From Chiua virens (taxonomy: Eukaryota > Basidiomycota > Agaricomycetes > Boletales > Boletaceae), in NCBI GenBank assembly GCA_019787685.1, contig JAHNUO010000001.1, positions 2,232,001 through 2,296,000 of the forward strand: a stretch of DNA of 64,000 nucleotides, written 5' to 3'. This document shows, one piece after another, positions 22,485-32,434 of the stretch (its first letter is position 1; each line of letters begins with the position of its first letter). The position numbers and the translations under genes were made by a program. The notes beneath the pieces are model-generated. The model searched no databases. It was given only the letters and a program-made list of their open reading frames with translations, and was not told the DNA's origin.

Positions 22485-23826
22485 GCGTGTTTTTCCACCA
22501 GGCTAGGTCGTGGGGGGTGCCACGTGGCGGTGTTCTTGGCATGAAAGGGTTGCTGCCAAAGGTGCCGAGCATGGCCTCCAAATTAGTTAAGTAGGCCCTG
22601 CCAGCTGGGAGAACGAGGGATGCATGCAGGAGTTTGCCGTGGAGTTTTTGGGCCTCTTGTAGTGTGTGTGTGCGTTTCGCTTCCCAATCAGCGATTGCAT
22701 TGAGGTATTTAATATGTTTGGCCTCTGTGAGGGTAACGGTGCGGTTGGAGAGGTCCCAGGAGAGGCCAATGAAGGTGGGGTTGAGGGAAAAGGGTATGTC
22801 CTTGGTTGCCTCCCATGGGATGCCCACGGAGTTAGTTATTGCATTGATGTCATCCAGATTGTAACAGAAGAGTTGGTCGTGGAGGGATCTTGGGGAGTTG
22901 CTGGAGAGATCCTTAAGGGGGAAGGAGAAATCTTCATCCGATTCCTCAGTTTGGCCATCTGGGAGGGTACCACCAGAAAACCAGGTGCGTCCACCTTTGG
23001 TGGTGCGTCCACCAACGTTAGAGATTTGGAAAGCAAGTGAAGCGCGTGACTCATTGACAGCCGAGAGATGCTCGCGCCTGATCCGGAAAAAGACATGATC
23101 ATCCACCCATCTGACAATGGGACCTATGCCGGCAAATCTCATAATGTCTGCCCCAGCTTGAGCGACAAGGCCATAGAGGCCACCAGAAGGTGCAAAGCCG
23201 AAGCAAAATGAGGTATCAACAGCAAACTGATTGTCAGATAAACGAACTATGAGGGAGGCCCACTGGGAGGGGTGCGAGGGGATGGTTCGGTATGCCTCTG
23301 CCACGTCCCTGACAGCTGCCTCGGAGCCTGGGGGCAGACGGGAGATAATGAGGGAAACAATGTGGAAGGTACTATAGTGAGCCGGAAAGGCATCAGGATC
23401 TACTCTATTATTAACGGACGATATGAGAGGGGAGGGTTTTTGGGGGTACGATAAATTTTGGACCAGGCGAAATTTACCCGGTTTGCCCGGTTTGGGAACT
23501 AGGGATAGTGGGGAAGTCTGGAAGGGGCCAAGGACATCTTCAATGTCCTGACGAGTAAAGGGGCCTAGATAGCGGCCTTTGGAGATTTCTTTATGTACGA
23601 TTTCGTTGAAAATATCAACATGCTCGCAGACGGAGGGGTTATTAGGTGGGGTGAAGGACGAGGTCGGGTTGGCAATCCCAACAGCAAAGCCAGTGCGAAG
23701 GCTGTCTGGTATGGACGGGTATCTTTGTATGAGACCAGATCTTTGTAACCACCATTCCCAAGCATCCGGGATGTATGGGGTTAAGGCATTAGGGCTTCTG
23801 AGCCTTAGGGCATCCCTGAGCCCCAT
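22485..23826 (-). CDS. Reverse transcriptase of the DIRS-like element
   Basis: The open frame contains a complete RT core: FQTSPLSLVPKPGKPGKFRL, VRDVAEAYRTIPSHPSQWA, a glycine-rich SGGLYGLVAQAGADI, and the catalytic RWVDDHVFF, where the two aspartates of the YxDD box are retained. A WYxG-like thumb motif and a connection segment follow. A plausible start is ATG at 23826 (MGLRDALRLRSP), which overlaps the end of gag by 38 nt. The open frame itself extends upstream to 25518. It ends prematurely where LTR-B was inserted (22484/22485), after which it meets a stop (TAG). The missing continuation is found on the other side of that insertion in the RNase H segment. Confidence 0.85.
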
Positions 23827-25416
23827 GGTTGGCGTCACCGCATCCGGAACACTCGTGAAGCGCAGAGGAATGTTTGAGACGGCAACCGAAGGGGCGCTGC
23901 CAATCAGTGCAGATGGCACGCCCGCTGGGGTCGATAAGGGTTCCGTTGGTATCGCGGGAACACCTGATGGGGGAGCCATCCCATAGGGTGCAGTGCTCAC
24001 AGTTTCGGACATCGTGTGGGAACCGACCCAGACAGGTGGGGCAGACAGATCGGGTGCCTTTGCCTTTGGAACCTTTGGTTCTGGGTCTAGGTGAGGGTGA
24101 GCGCGAGGCTGCAGCAGGACCAGGAGAGGTGCGGTCGCGATACCTACCTGATCTCGTGGGGGGTGGGGAGCGTACCCTGCCCAGGGGCTTGCGAGATCGG
24201 GAGGCGACGGGGGAGATAGAGCGAGGGTGGCGTCCCTGCTTGCGCTGATGACTACCATCGCGGCCCGGCTCACGAGGGGTACGAGAGTAGAGGGAGTGAT
24301 CACTCCGATGGGGCCCCTCAAGCATCTATATGGGGTGGGAGAGGCGGTTGCGATTGGTGACGCGATTGCCAAGCACGGGGAGCAGGGAGGGGAGTTGGCA
24401 CGATTGCAGGTAGGATGCGGTTGTGCAGGGGGTGGATGGGGCAGTGGTTGCACAGGTTTCGCGAGAGGATACCCATGCCCGGATTGGATAAGAAAAGGGG
24501 GGACAAAAGTAAGTAGTGGTAGGCTAGGGGTGAGGAACGAACGTACCAAATTTTTGGTGCGCTCCTCATCGAGAATTCTGATCTCGTCAGAGATGGTACT
24601 CATGAGTTGGTGGTTAATAAGGGAGATGTCATATGGTTTGTTGGTAGCCTTGATCTCGCGGTGCCAGTCAAGGCGAACTCGGGCAGCGTAAGTGAGAACG
24701 GTTTTCTCGCCAAGGGGAAGCTTAAGGCGGGGGTGGTTTTCGATGTACCAAAAGAATTTGGCGAGTGCGTTGAGGTTGTCATTGGGCCAGTTTGCTTTCT
24801 TGGCGTAGTTTAGGAAACCATTGCGTGCATGGATGAAGTCGGAAAAGGAGAGGTCACTGTCGGGGACAACATTCTTGGAAGCGCGGACTGAGGCGATGGA
24901 GCGGACAGTGAGGTGGTCGTCCAGCTTGGAAATGCCGAAAGTGTCGTCGGCTTGCGATTTGCTGTGGTATTTGGCGGCGTCTGCGCATCCAGCTGGGGTG
25001 AAATACCATAGCTCAACATAATCGAAGGTGGCTAGCTTTTGTAGGGCAAATTGCGAGGGGGGAAGGGTGAGGGAATCAGGGACGGAGGTGCCCGGGACGA
25101 TGGTGGACATCTTGGGCTTCTTCTTCTCAGCCTCGACACGGAGGCGCTCCGCCTCCTCTGCAGCGGCCAGCTCTTCTTGTTCCTGTATGAAACGACGCTC
25201 TCGCTCGAGGTCTTCAGCGGCTCTATCCTCAGCCTCACGTTGGGCGTTCCAGGCCGCAACTCTGGCGTCGCGATCAGATTCCCAGGCTGCGATGAGGCGC
25301 GCAACCACTTGGTCATCGGTCTCCTGAAAGCCATTTCGTAGGCCTTGACGGATGATCGAAAACTCCTGGCCCCTGTAGTTGGGCATGGCTTCGAGGTTGG
25401 GGTCAACTTGGGCCAT
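23789..25416 (-). CDS. Gag-like protein of the DIRS-like element, with zinc-knuckle region
   Basis: ORF1 of the retroelement. The likely start is ATG at 25416 (MAQVDPNLEAMPN), preceded by pyrimidine-rich leader. The first part (25416 to 24547) has an Ala/Glu/Arg coiled coil and the segment YVELWYFTPAGC, found in gag-like proteins of fungal DIRS elements. The second part (24325-23789) lies in another frame: Arg/Ser/Pro-rich, then CPTCLGRFPHD, LCDWQRP-type ICTDWQRPFGC, and HECSGCGDANHGAQGC. The cleanest join is a 221-bp intron, 24546-24326 (GTACGT...CATATAG), giving 469 codons in total with stop. The frame of the first part also stays open through to the reverse transcriptase, so read-through or frameshifting is an alternative. 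The zinc-knuckle segment is therefore overlapped by an open frame. Confidence 0.7.
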
Positions 25417-25665
25417 GCTGAGAGTGCTGCTGGTCTGACTGGAAAGGGGAATAAGGAAAACGATACAGAGCGTATGGAAGGCGACTGGGAGGAGACTGCT
25501 GGAGCAAGGACAACGCAACGAAGTGGAGAAGGAAGGAAAAAGGGAACGACTCGAAAAACGTAGCTAGAAAACGCTGCGAGGAGAGAAGAGAAAAGAAAAC
25601 GAATGAGGAGCGTAGCTACGGTTTATGGAACTACGAAGTAGTGAGAGGAGAGAGAAAGAGGCGTG

Positions 25666-25696
25666 AGCGTCACCGGGCTCCGCTTCGCCAAAGACG
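25666..25696 (-). repeat. Right inverted terminal repeat of the DIRS-like element
   Basis: Contains AGCGTCAC (25666-25673) and CGCCAAAGACG (25686-25696), the reverse complements of the two blocks at the left end. A purine-rich tract just inside it (AGTAGTGAGAGGAGAGAGAAA, read in part) resembles TAGTGAGGAGAGAAA near 19175-19189 in direct orientation. Confidence 0.65.
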
Positions 25697-25823
25697 ATGC
25701 TCTGTCACTCCGCTCGTGCCTTACTGCGCCACAGAGCCGCACTCTAAGTATGACGCGAACATCTTCCTTCCTTACACCCTTGTTGTGTGAGCTATGGCTT
25801 GCTTATCATTTGCTAGGTCGACG

Positions 25824-27518
25824 ATGCGTTGGACACGGCTCGTACGCCCTTCTTGTCTCTCTACTCGTCGGCATGCGTCAACGTATAACGCCGACATTGC
25901 GGGTCTGAGTGACGAGCAAGCTGAGGTGGGTCTCTCCATGGGTGATGCACGGTGACTGACGCACGGACTCTCCGTTTAGTTCAGAAATGCAGTTTCCGAG
26001 TTCGCACAACGAGAAATTGCCCCAAGAGCAGCCGACATTGACAGATCCAACACCTTCCCAGCGGTCAGCTCTCCTGCCCCTACATCTTGATGACCGTTCT
26101 CACATCCCTCTTCGTTTTGCAGGATGTCTGGGAGAAACTCGGGGATATGGGCTTGCTTGGTGTGACGGTCTCTCAGCAGTACGGGGGTTTGGATTTGGGA
26201 TACTTTCATCATACCTTGGCTATGGAAGAACTGTCACGAGCATCTGGCTCGGTCGCACTGTCCTACGGTGCCCACTCGAACCTCTGCGTGAACCAAATAC
26301 GCCGGCACGGCACGGAAGCACAGAAAGCAAAGTATCTCCCTGACCTTGTATCCGGCAAGAAAGTTGGCAGTCTCGCGATGAGCGAACCGGGAAGCGGGTG
26401 CCGTCCCTCTCTTACACATCTCATCAAGCCGATTTTTGACAAGTGTACTTTAGAAGTGATGTCGTTAGCATGAGTCTACGAGCTGACAAGATTGACGGCG
26501 GTTGGCGGTTGAACGGGAACAAATTCTGGTTTGTTTCTTCGTCTGGCCACGTCCATCAGTTTAGCTCATATTGTCTTAGGATCACGAACGGACCTACAGC
26601 GTCGACTCTTGTCGTCTACGCCAAAACCGCACCAGAGTTGGGCTCTAGAGGCATCACTACGTTTATCATTGAGAAGGGATTCAAAGGATTCTCCACTCAT
26701 CAGAAACTGGACAAGTTTGGCATGAGAGGCAGCGATACCTGCGAGCTGGTCTTTGAGAATTGTGAGGTCCCCGAAGGCAAGCTGGTGATCTTGTTTTTGC
26801 GATCGAGCTATCACGCTCACTGCACCTAGAAAACGTCCTCGGTCAGGTGAACAAAGGAGTGGGGGTGCTCATGTCGGGACTTGATCTCGAGCGACTTGTT
26901 TTGAGTGGAGGTCCGCTAGGGTAAGATTTTTGAAAACAATGTTTCGGTGTCAAGCAACGACTCCAGGCTAATGCAGGCGTCCTTCGATTATGCGGTCGAG
27001 TATGTTCACCAGCGTAAACAATTTGGCCGACCGGTTGGGACATTCCAACTGATGCAAGGTAGACTAGCCACCTCGTTGACGACACGCGCTGATGCGTCTT
27101 TACAGCCAAAATTGCCGATATGTACACGAAGATTAATGCAAGCAGATCCTACGTGTATGCGGTGGCGAAGGCATGTGACCGGGGCCATGTCAGTCGTCGG
27201 GTAGGTTGCATCTTTGCCTTGCTCTCCACCAATGTCTTATGGTCGTCACAAGGACTGTGCTGGCGCGATATTGTACAGCACCGACAGAGCCATTGAAGTA
27301 GCGATGGAAGGCATGCAATGCTTGGGTGGTAACGGATATATCAATGGTCAGTATTGGCGTGTCATGTCCCTTTCTCACAAGCATCTCTAAGATGTTCTTC
27401 AGAATACCCCATGGGGAGAATATTAAGAGACGCGAGGCTCTACGCGGTCGGCGCAGGTACACAGGAAATCAGGCGGATGCTAATTGGGAGAGATTTTAAC
27501 GAACAATTTGAGACATAG
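25824..27518 (+). CDS. IVD1: Isovaleryl-CoA dehydrogenase, mitochondrial
   Basis: Flavin acyl-CoA dehydrogenase that oxidises isovaleryl-CoA to 3-methylcrotonyl-CoA in leucine breakdown, passing electrons to ETF in the mitochondrion. Ten exons (25824-25925 to 27403-27518) sum to 406 codons plus stop. The first 23 residues, [20 protein letters not shown], are a clear mitochondrial presequence and fix the start. Core motifs are [30 protein letters not shown] (FAD-binding signature), [32 protein letters not shown], which carries the IVD-type catalytic Glu (DLER), and the second signature [14 protein letters not shown]. The intron 26777-26829 needs a GC donor (GAAG then GCAAGC) to give [10 protein letters not shown]. 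The upstream flank is only about 127 bp before the retroelement repeat, so the promoter may be compressed or altered. Confidence 0.95.
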
Positions 27519-28300
27519 CAGTATGTCTCTTTTGGGCGGAAACGTTTGATAGTCCATTGAGAGATCGTGTATTGCTCTGTCGCTTCTGCGTGGACCGATG
27601 TAAAGACACTTGACTATAACCACTCGAAGGTAGCCGCTTCCCTGCTTTAGCAATTCACAGGAAAGTTGAGATACTTGAAAGTACAACCCTGCGACCCGAA
27701 CCCACGTACGGGCGAGAAAACCTGGATTGCGAACTGGCAAGATGTTTGTTGACAATGAACGAAAGGGATTCTGGCCAAATTTATAGTCCCTGTGAGCCAC
27801 AAGACGACTAACTTGAAAACATCGGTGACTAGTGGTCAACTCGAGCACTGTCACGGTGGTCAATCGAGCTCACGCATGCAATCTGAGGCAACACACGCTC
27901 GACTCGCAAATATCGTTTCGAGTTGGTATCCGTGATCGGCGGGATGGTAGAAAGAGTGCATCATGACACTGGAAGCTCCCAGTTGGGTGTCATCAGTGGA
28001 TTTCTGTGGTTGAACTTGAATATGAAAAGACGCAAGGCTGAGAATAAAACAAGATCATCATATACTTGCAGTGCGAGGCTGTGAGAATACGAAAATAGAT
28101 TATAGCATGACTGATGAGATACTGATACCTCCAGGCCCCAAGGTCTCAGGCTCGTCGCGAACGCGTGCTGTGTTAAAGTTATATCACGCCTCCGGGTGGA
28201 TGAGAATAAATTGGCTATTTACCACATCGAATATTATAGATGGGTAGCAGGTACTATATTTACAGTAAAGTTTCCCCTTTGAAAAAGGATGAGATGTAGA
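27519..28300. other. Intergenic region between convergent IVD and arginase genes
   Basis: 782 bp between the stop codons of two convergent genes. A 127-codon minus frame (27480-27863) shows no family motif and overlaps the IVD stop, so it is not annotated. AT-rich stretches probably hold the two 3' ends. Confidence 0.45.
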
Positions 28301-29667
28301 CTAGCCATTGTAAGCGTCTCGCCTACCTAGTGCTGCCCGAACAAGAGAACAACCGACTGCTACAGTCTGTCGAACACTCTCCGGGTCTGCGAGAGATGGA
28401 TTGACTTCCTGTACAAAAGTGAGTGATGTTTTCAATAGGGAGACGCAAGCGAACCATTAGATCCAAGGCCACAAGAAGACCAGTTTCATGGATGGCTTCA
28501 CAGATATAGTGCCCTTCTCTGAACGTCAAACCGCCACGCACCTGGATGGTGGAGGTTCAGCAGTTTAACAGTGACCCAGGTCCGTAGCACACTCACCGGT
28601 GTACCTGTAGATGGTGCGACAGACGGGTCTAGGGCATCGACGTCAAAGCTTAAATGAATGGGAAGGTCCCGATTCGGGTTTACATGATCGAGTGCCATTT
28701 CCATCACTTTGCCAATGCCATATTTATCCACCTCGTGCATGCTGAATGCCTTAATCTTGTTCTCCCTGAGGATGCGCTTCTCGCCGGCGTCGAGGTCACG
28801 CAAGCCGATGTAGACGATTCGCTCTGGCTTCAGCATGGGGCAGACCCATGAAAACTCGGGGATCTTCTGTCCAATCCCAAGAAGGAACGAAACGGGCATA
28901 CCGTGGATGTTTCCTGGCGGCCGAATGAAATTGCCTGAAAGGTACAGTAAGGCAACGTACGTACCACTTCCGGTGGTCTCCGAGGTGTTAATATCAGCGT
29001 GAGCATCAACCCATATGACACAAGCGTCCGGGTACGATCTCGTTGAACGGGGTCAGTGAACTGCAGCAGGCTGCGAGGTAATACTCACTCTAGTGTACCG
29101 GAGATGGTACCCATAGCCTGGGGAGATTATTAGGTGTTGAAACTATATGAAACGACGGAGTATGAACCAGAGAGTGGTCACCACCGAGTGTTACTGGCAA
29201 TTGTCCATTCTTAGTGTGACCACCGACCACGTTGGCGACGGACTCGCACACATGGGAAACAAGTTTCGGGTTCTTTAAATTCCCGATTTGAGGCTGAGAA
29301 GCCGGTTGAATGTCTTCGAACTGGTGGTGGCCATCAAACTCGACCTTCCAACCAATGTCCTGGAGCTGCTCGATGAGCCCAGCCTCAACGAGATGGATCG
29401 GCCCCTTATCGACGCCCAATTTCGTCTGTAATGGGTGTGAGATAAGAGAGGCTTTCTCTTATTTTGGGACAATTACCTGACCACCGCTTCACGACAGTTT
29501 TACGGAATAAGCAACGCGCTAAATGTGCTGTCTCAGCTGAGATGCTTACCTGAAAGGGCAACCCACAATCTGATAGATGGATTAGCAAACCTGAAACGTA
29601 AAGCGGCGAAGCAACTGACGGCGATCGTCTTTGGGTTGGGGAGAAACTTGTTGACAAGAGCAGACAT
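28301..29667 (-). CDS. CAR1: Arginase
   Basis: Mn-dependent hydrolase splitting arginine into ornithine and urea. Nine exons on the minus strand, 29667-29620, 29569-29550, 29486-29477, 29425-29168, 29117-29089, 29038-28965, 28913-28597, 28541-28455 and 28408-28301, sum to 316 codons plus stop, the normal length. The N-terminus is [20 protein letters not shown]. Mn ligands sit in [20 protein letters not shown] and SFDVDALDP. The third exon is a 10-nt microexon (29477-29486) that provides the end of [15 protein letters not shown]. Without it the glycine pair of this conserved loop is lost and the frame breaks. It is divergent from the aminotransferase gene (259 bp between starts). Confidence 0.95.
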
Positions 29668-29926
29668 GGAGAGAGAGCAGTACTACTAGTACAAGGACAA
29701 GGAGCGAAAGAGACTAGTTTGGGTCTTTGTAGGCCACAGGATGATAAGCGGGATTTTCCGAGGCCAACACACGGTCAGAGCTGGCAGTGCCATTGACGAC
29801 GGTCGAACTAATTGGAATGATAGATTCTATGGAATACGTCGTCAGTGTTATATAAATACAGCTGAGCCACTGTTATGCGCGCCATTTTACCTCAACCCTT
29901 TACGTCCAATCCTACCCTTCTTGGAA
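29668..29926. promoter_or_regulatory. Shared 5' region of arginase (-) and aminotransferase (+)
   Basis: 259 bp between the two start codons, so both promoters must lie here or inside the genes. TATATAAAT is seen at about 29849-29857, some 70-80 bp before the plus-strand start, and could serve as a TATA box for the aminotransferase. Confidence 0.5.
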
Positions 29927-32315
29927 ATGTCCGCCCCTTCCAGTAGGCCATCCAGCAGGTTACCATCCCGCAGCGGCACCCCCAGTATAAGAGAGATGGT
30001 CTGGCTCTTTCATCCTTCCATCTTACATGCATTTTCACTTACCTCGTATCCCCTCGGTGGCAAATGTTGCACACCAGGTTCACGAAGTCATCAAGCACTT
30101 CAAGCACGAGAAGGAGTCCGAGGCTCACCAGGTTCCTTCACCCTTTCCCACTACCTAAATCTGGCTCTGATTTCTCCTAGATATTCCGCCAGCAGGTCGG
30201 CCATCAGCCCAAGGGCTGCTTCCTTCCCCAGACCGTCAATCCCGTCTGTCACACTTCTCGCCTCAAATTCTTATCATTACCTGATCTCCATCACAGGATG
30301 AAGAAACCGTTCCGGGCATCGAGCACCCGGGAAGCACTGGCGTGATCTACTGTTCCGATCGCGCCATGGCTAACGGTTTCAGCTATGCCAACTCTCACGA
30401 ATGGGCCAACCTCGGCCAGGGCGCGCCTGAGGTCGGTCCGATCCCCAATGCCCATCCTCGTCCGGATTCCATTTCCATGCCCGTCGATTCTTTGGAGTAT
30501 GCCCCTACAACCGGTGTTAAAGGTTCGTAGCACCCTATTTCATACCATATCCTTTCACCGATTTCTGCCAAAGCACTTCGAGAAGCAGTCGCAGACTTGT
30601 ACAACCACACGTATCGTCAGGGGAAGGCTAGCCAATATACATACGAGAACGTGTGTATCGTGCCAGGTGGCCGATCGGGACTGTCCCGTGTCGCCGCCGT
30701 CGTTAGCGATGTCTATTGTGTATGTATCCTTGTTTGCATCTCTCTTCACCCCATCGCTAAGATTCATCATGGCATGTAGTCTTACCAGATTCCAGACTAC
30801 ACCGCTTACGATCAAGTACTGAGTGCATTTAAGCGCCTTGTTCCTGTTCCCACAGTGTGAGTCCAGATCGAATGGTCGACGGTTGGGTGGCTAATTTCTT
30901 TCTAGTCTTGATCCCAAGGTCCATCTACATCGCATATAGTCCAACATCAGTGCTGATACTTTGTCAGAATAAATATCGCCTCAATATTGAGCAGACCAAG
31001 GTATGTTCATCACTGGTGTTTCCGCCACTTGACGCGATTGACCATGATCGACAGAGAGACATTTGTACTCAAGGCCTCGCCGTCATCATCGCGTCAAATC
31101 CACGCAATCCGACAGGTCAGGTTATTGCGTATGTCAGTTAATGTGCGTGGGGACGGTACCTCACCCAAATGTTTAGTGGAAAGGATCTCAAAGAACTCGT
31201 GGCCCTTAGCAAGGAGGGGACAACTGTCATCCTCGACGAGGTTCGCTGCGTATTCTTTGCTTGAAATGCTGTAAATGTGTGCTCATTCTTCACCCCACTC
31301 GCACTTCTGCCGTAGTTTTATTCCTGGTACATCTATCCCGAGCATGAGCGAGATCTGGGCAAATCCATCTCTTCGGCTGAGTACGTGGACGACGTCAACA
31401 CTGATCCTGTCGTTATCATCGACGGACTCACAAAGGTTGAGCATTTTCGTTACCCATTGCCCTTTGCTAAACGGGACCCACAGAACTGGCGGCTTCCTGG
31501 CTGGCGTGTGTGTTGGGTTATTGGGCCGAAGAACTTGATCACAGCACTGTCCCAATCAGGTCAGTCAGGCTAGTGGAACCTTTGATGTTCCTTTCTGAAA
31601 CCAAGCTAGGCTCTTTCTTGGATGGTGGAGCGAATCACCCGTATGTTCATCTTTCCTGTATCTTGTCTCCTTGGGCGCTGACATTTATCCAGCATGCAAC
31701 TTGCTGCTATTTCCCTGTTGGAGCCCAGCCACGTAGCGCACGAAAAGGTAGCCTTTTGTTTAGCTTATTCTTCATCAAGTGACTTACTCACCCGTATCTA
31801 GCGTGCGCTGCAGAAGCACTTTAAGGCGAAGCGTGACCATGTCCTTAAGCGGCTCCACGACCTCAAGATGGACGTGGACATTCCACCTCAAGCAACTTTC
31901 TACATCTGGCTTAACTTGGAGAAACTTCCGCCGCCGTTGAACAATGGCTTGGTTCGTCCCTGTGCTTGTTTAGTTAACACGCTGTATGCAATATTTCTTC
32001 TAGACATTTTTTGAAGAACTCCTCAAGGAAAAGACTATTGTGATCCCCGGTATCTTCTTCGATATCAACCCATCTCACCGCAGGAATTTGTTCAATTCCC
32101 CTTGTCATCACTTCGTACGTCTCTCTTTCGGACCACCTCTTGAGGATCTCGACAAAGGTGAGCATAATCTTACAGCTGTAAGCTGTGTCTGACTGCGCCA
32201 ATTTATAGGTCTCGATGCCATTGAGAGAGTGGTCAAAGCCGCGAGGAAAGAAGGTACTCGGAAATTTGGTCACAGCTACAAGAAGAGTTTGGAGACTTCT
32301 CCCGAGCACGTCTAG
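29927..32315 (+). CDS. Class I/II PLP-dependent aminotransferase
   Basis: Fold-type I aminotransferase. Seventeen exons (29927-29998 to 32209-32315) sum to 501 codons plus stop. Recognisable segments are the substrate-loop block WANLGQGAPEVGPIP, YTYENVCIVPGGRSGLSRV, IIASNPRNPTGQVIA (the NPxNPTG loop), VILDEFYSWYIYP, the cofactor lysine in DGLTKNWRLPGWRVCWVIGP, and the C-terminal VRLSFGPP with the carboxylate-binding Arg. The N-terminus has about 35 Ser/Arg/Pro-rich residues and lacks a classic presequence. Exon 7 (30908-30920) is only 13 nt and gives LDPK. The substrate (alanine, aspartate, aromatic) cannot be told from sequence. The 3' end lies only 119 bp from the stop of the convergent CwfJ-family gene. 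Confidence 0.88.
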
Positions 32316-32434
32316 TCTAGATGCAATGGTAAACGGAACATGAAAGCATAATTTAGAGTACTAGGAACCGTAGACACGAAGTTAACGATAGCGTATAGGC
32401 ACGAAGATACATTGTATGCACTATTGTTCCATAT

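Larger units (their letters stand above)
19143..25696 (-). mobile_element. DIRS-like tyrosine-recombinase retrotransposon, minus strand, with two nested solo-LTR-like insertions
   Basis: The element is read on the minus strand and carries, in order, gag with zinc knuckle, reverse transcriptase, RNase H and tyrosine recombinase. No DDE integrase or aspartic protease was found, which is the DIRS pattern. The ends show imperfect inverted repeats: CGTCTTTGGCG at 19143-19153 matches the reverse complement at 25686-25696, and GTGACGCT at 19168-19175 matches that at 25666-25673. The outer limits are approximate, and no target-site duplication is expected for recombinase-mediated insertion. The span is about 6.55 kb including 1.32 kb of later insertions. 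Apart from those, the RT, RNase H and recombinase frames are open, so the copy looks young. It lies between IPK1 and IVD, with its right end about 127 bp before the IVD start codon. Confidence 0.85.

Noticed and set aside
27480..27863. 127-codon minus frame between IVD and arginase
   Set aside because: It overlaps the IVD stop and has no family motif or start context, so it is probably chance.
28301..32315. Arginase-aminotransferase pair as an ornithine-metabolism cluster
   Set aside because: The aminotransferase lacks features identifying it as ornithine aminotransferase (which is class III), so adjacency alone does not support a pathway cluster.
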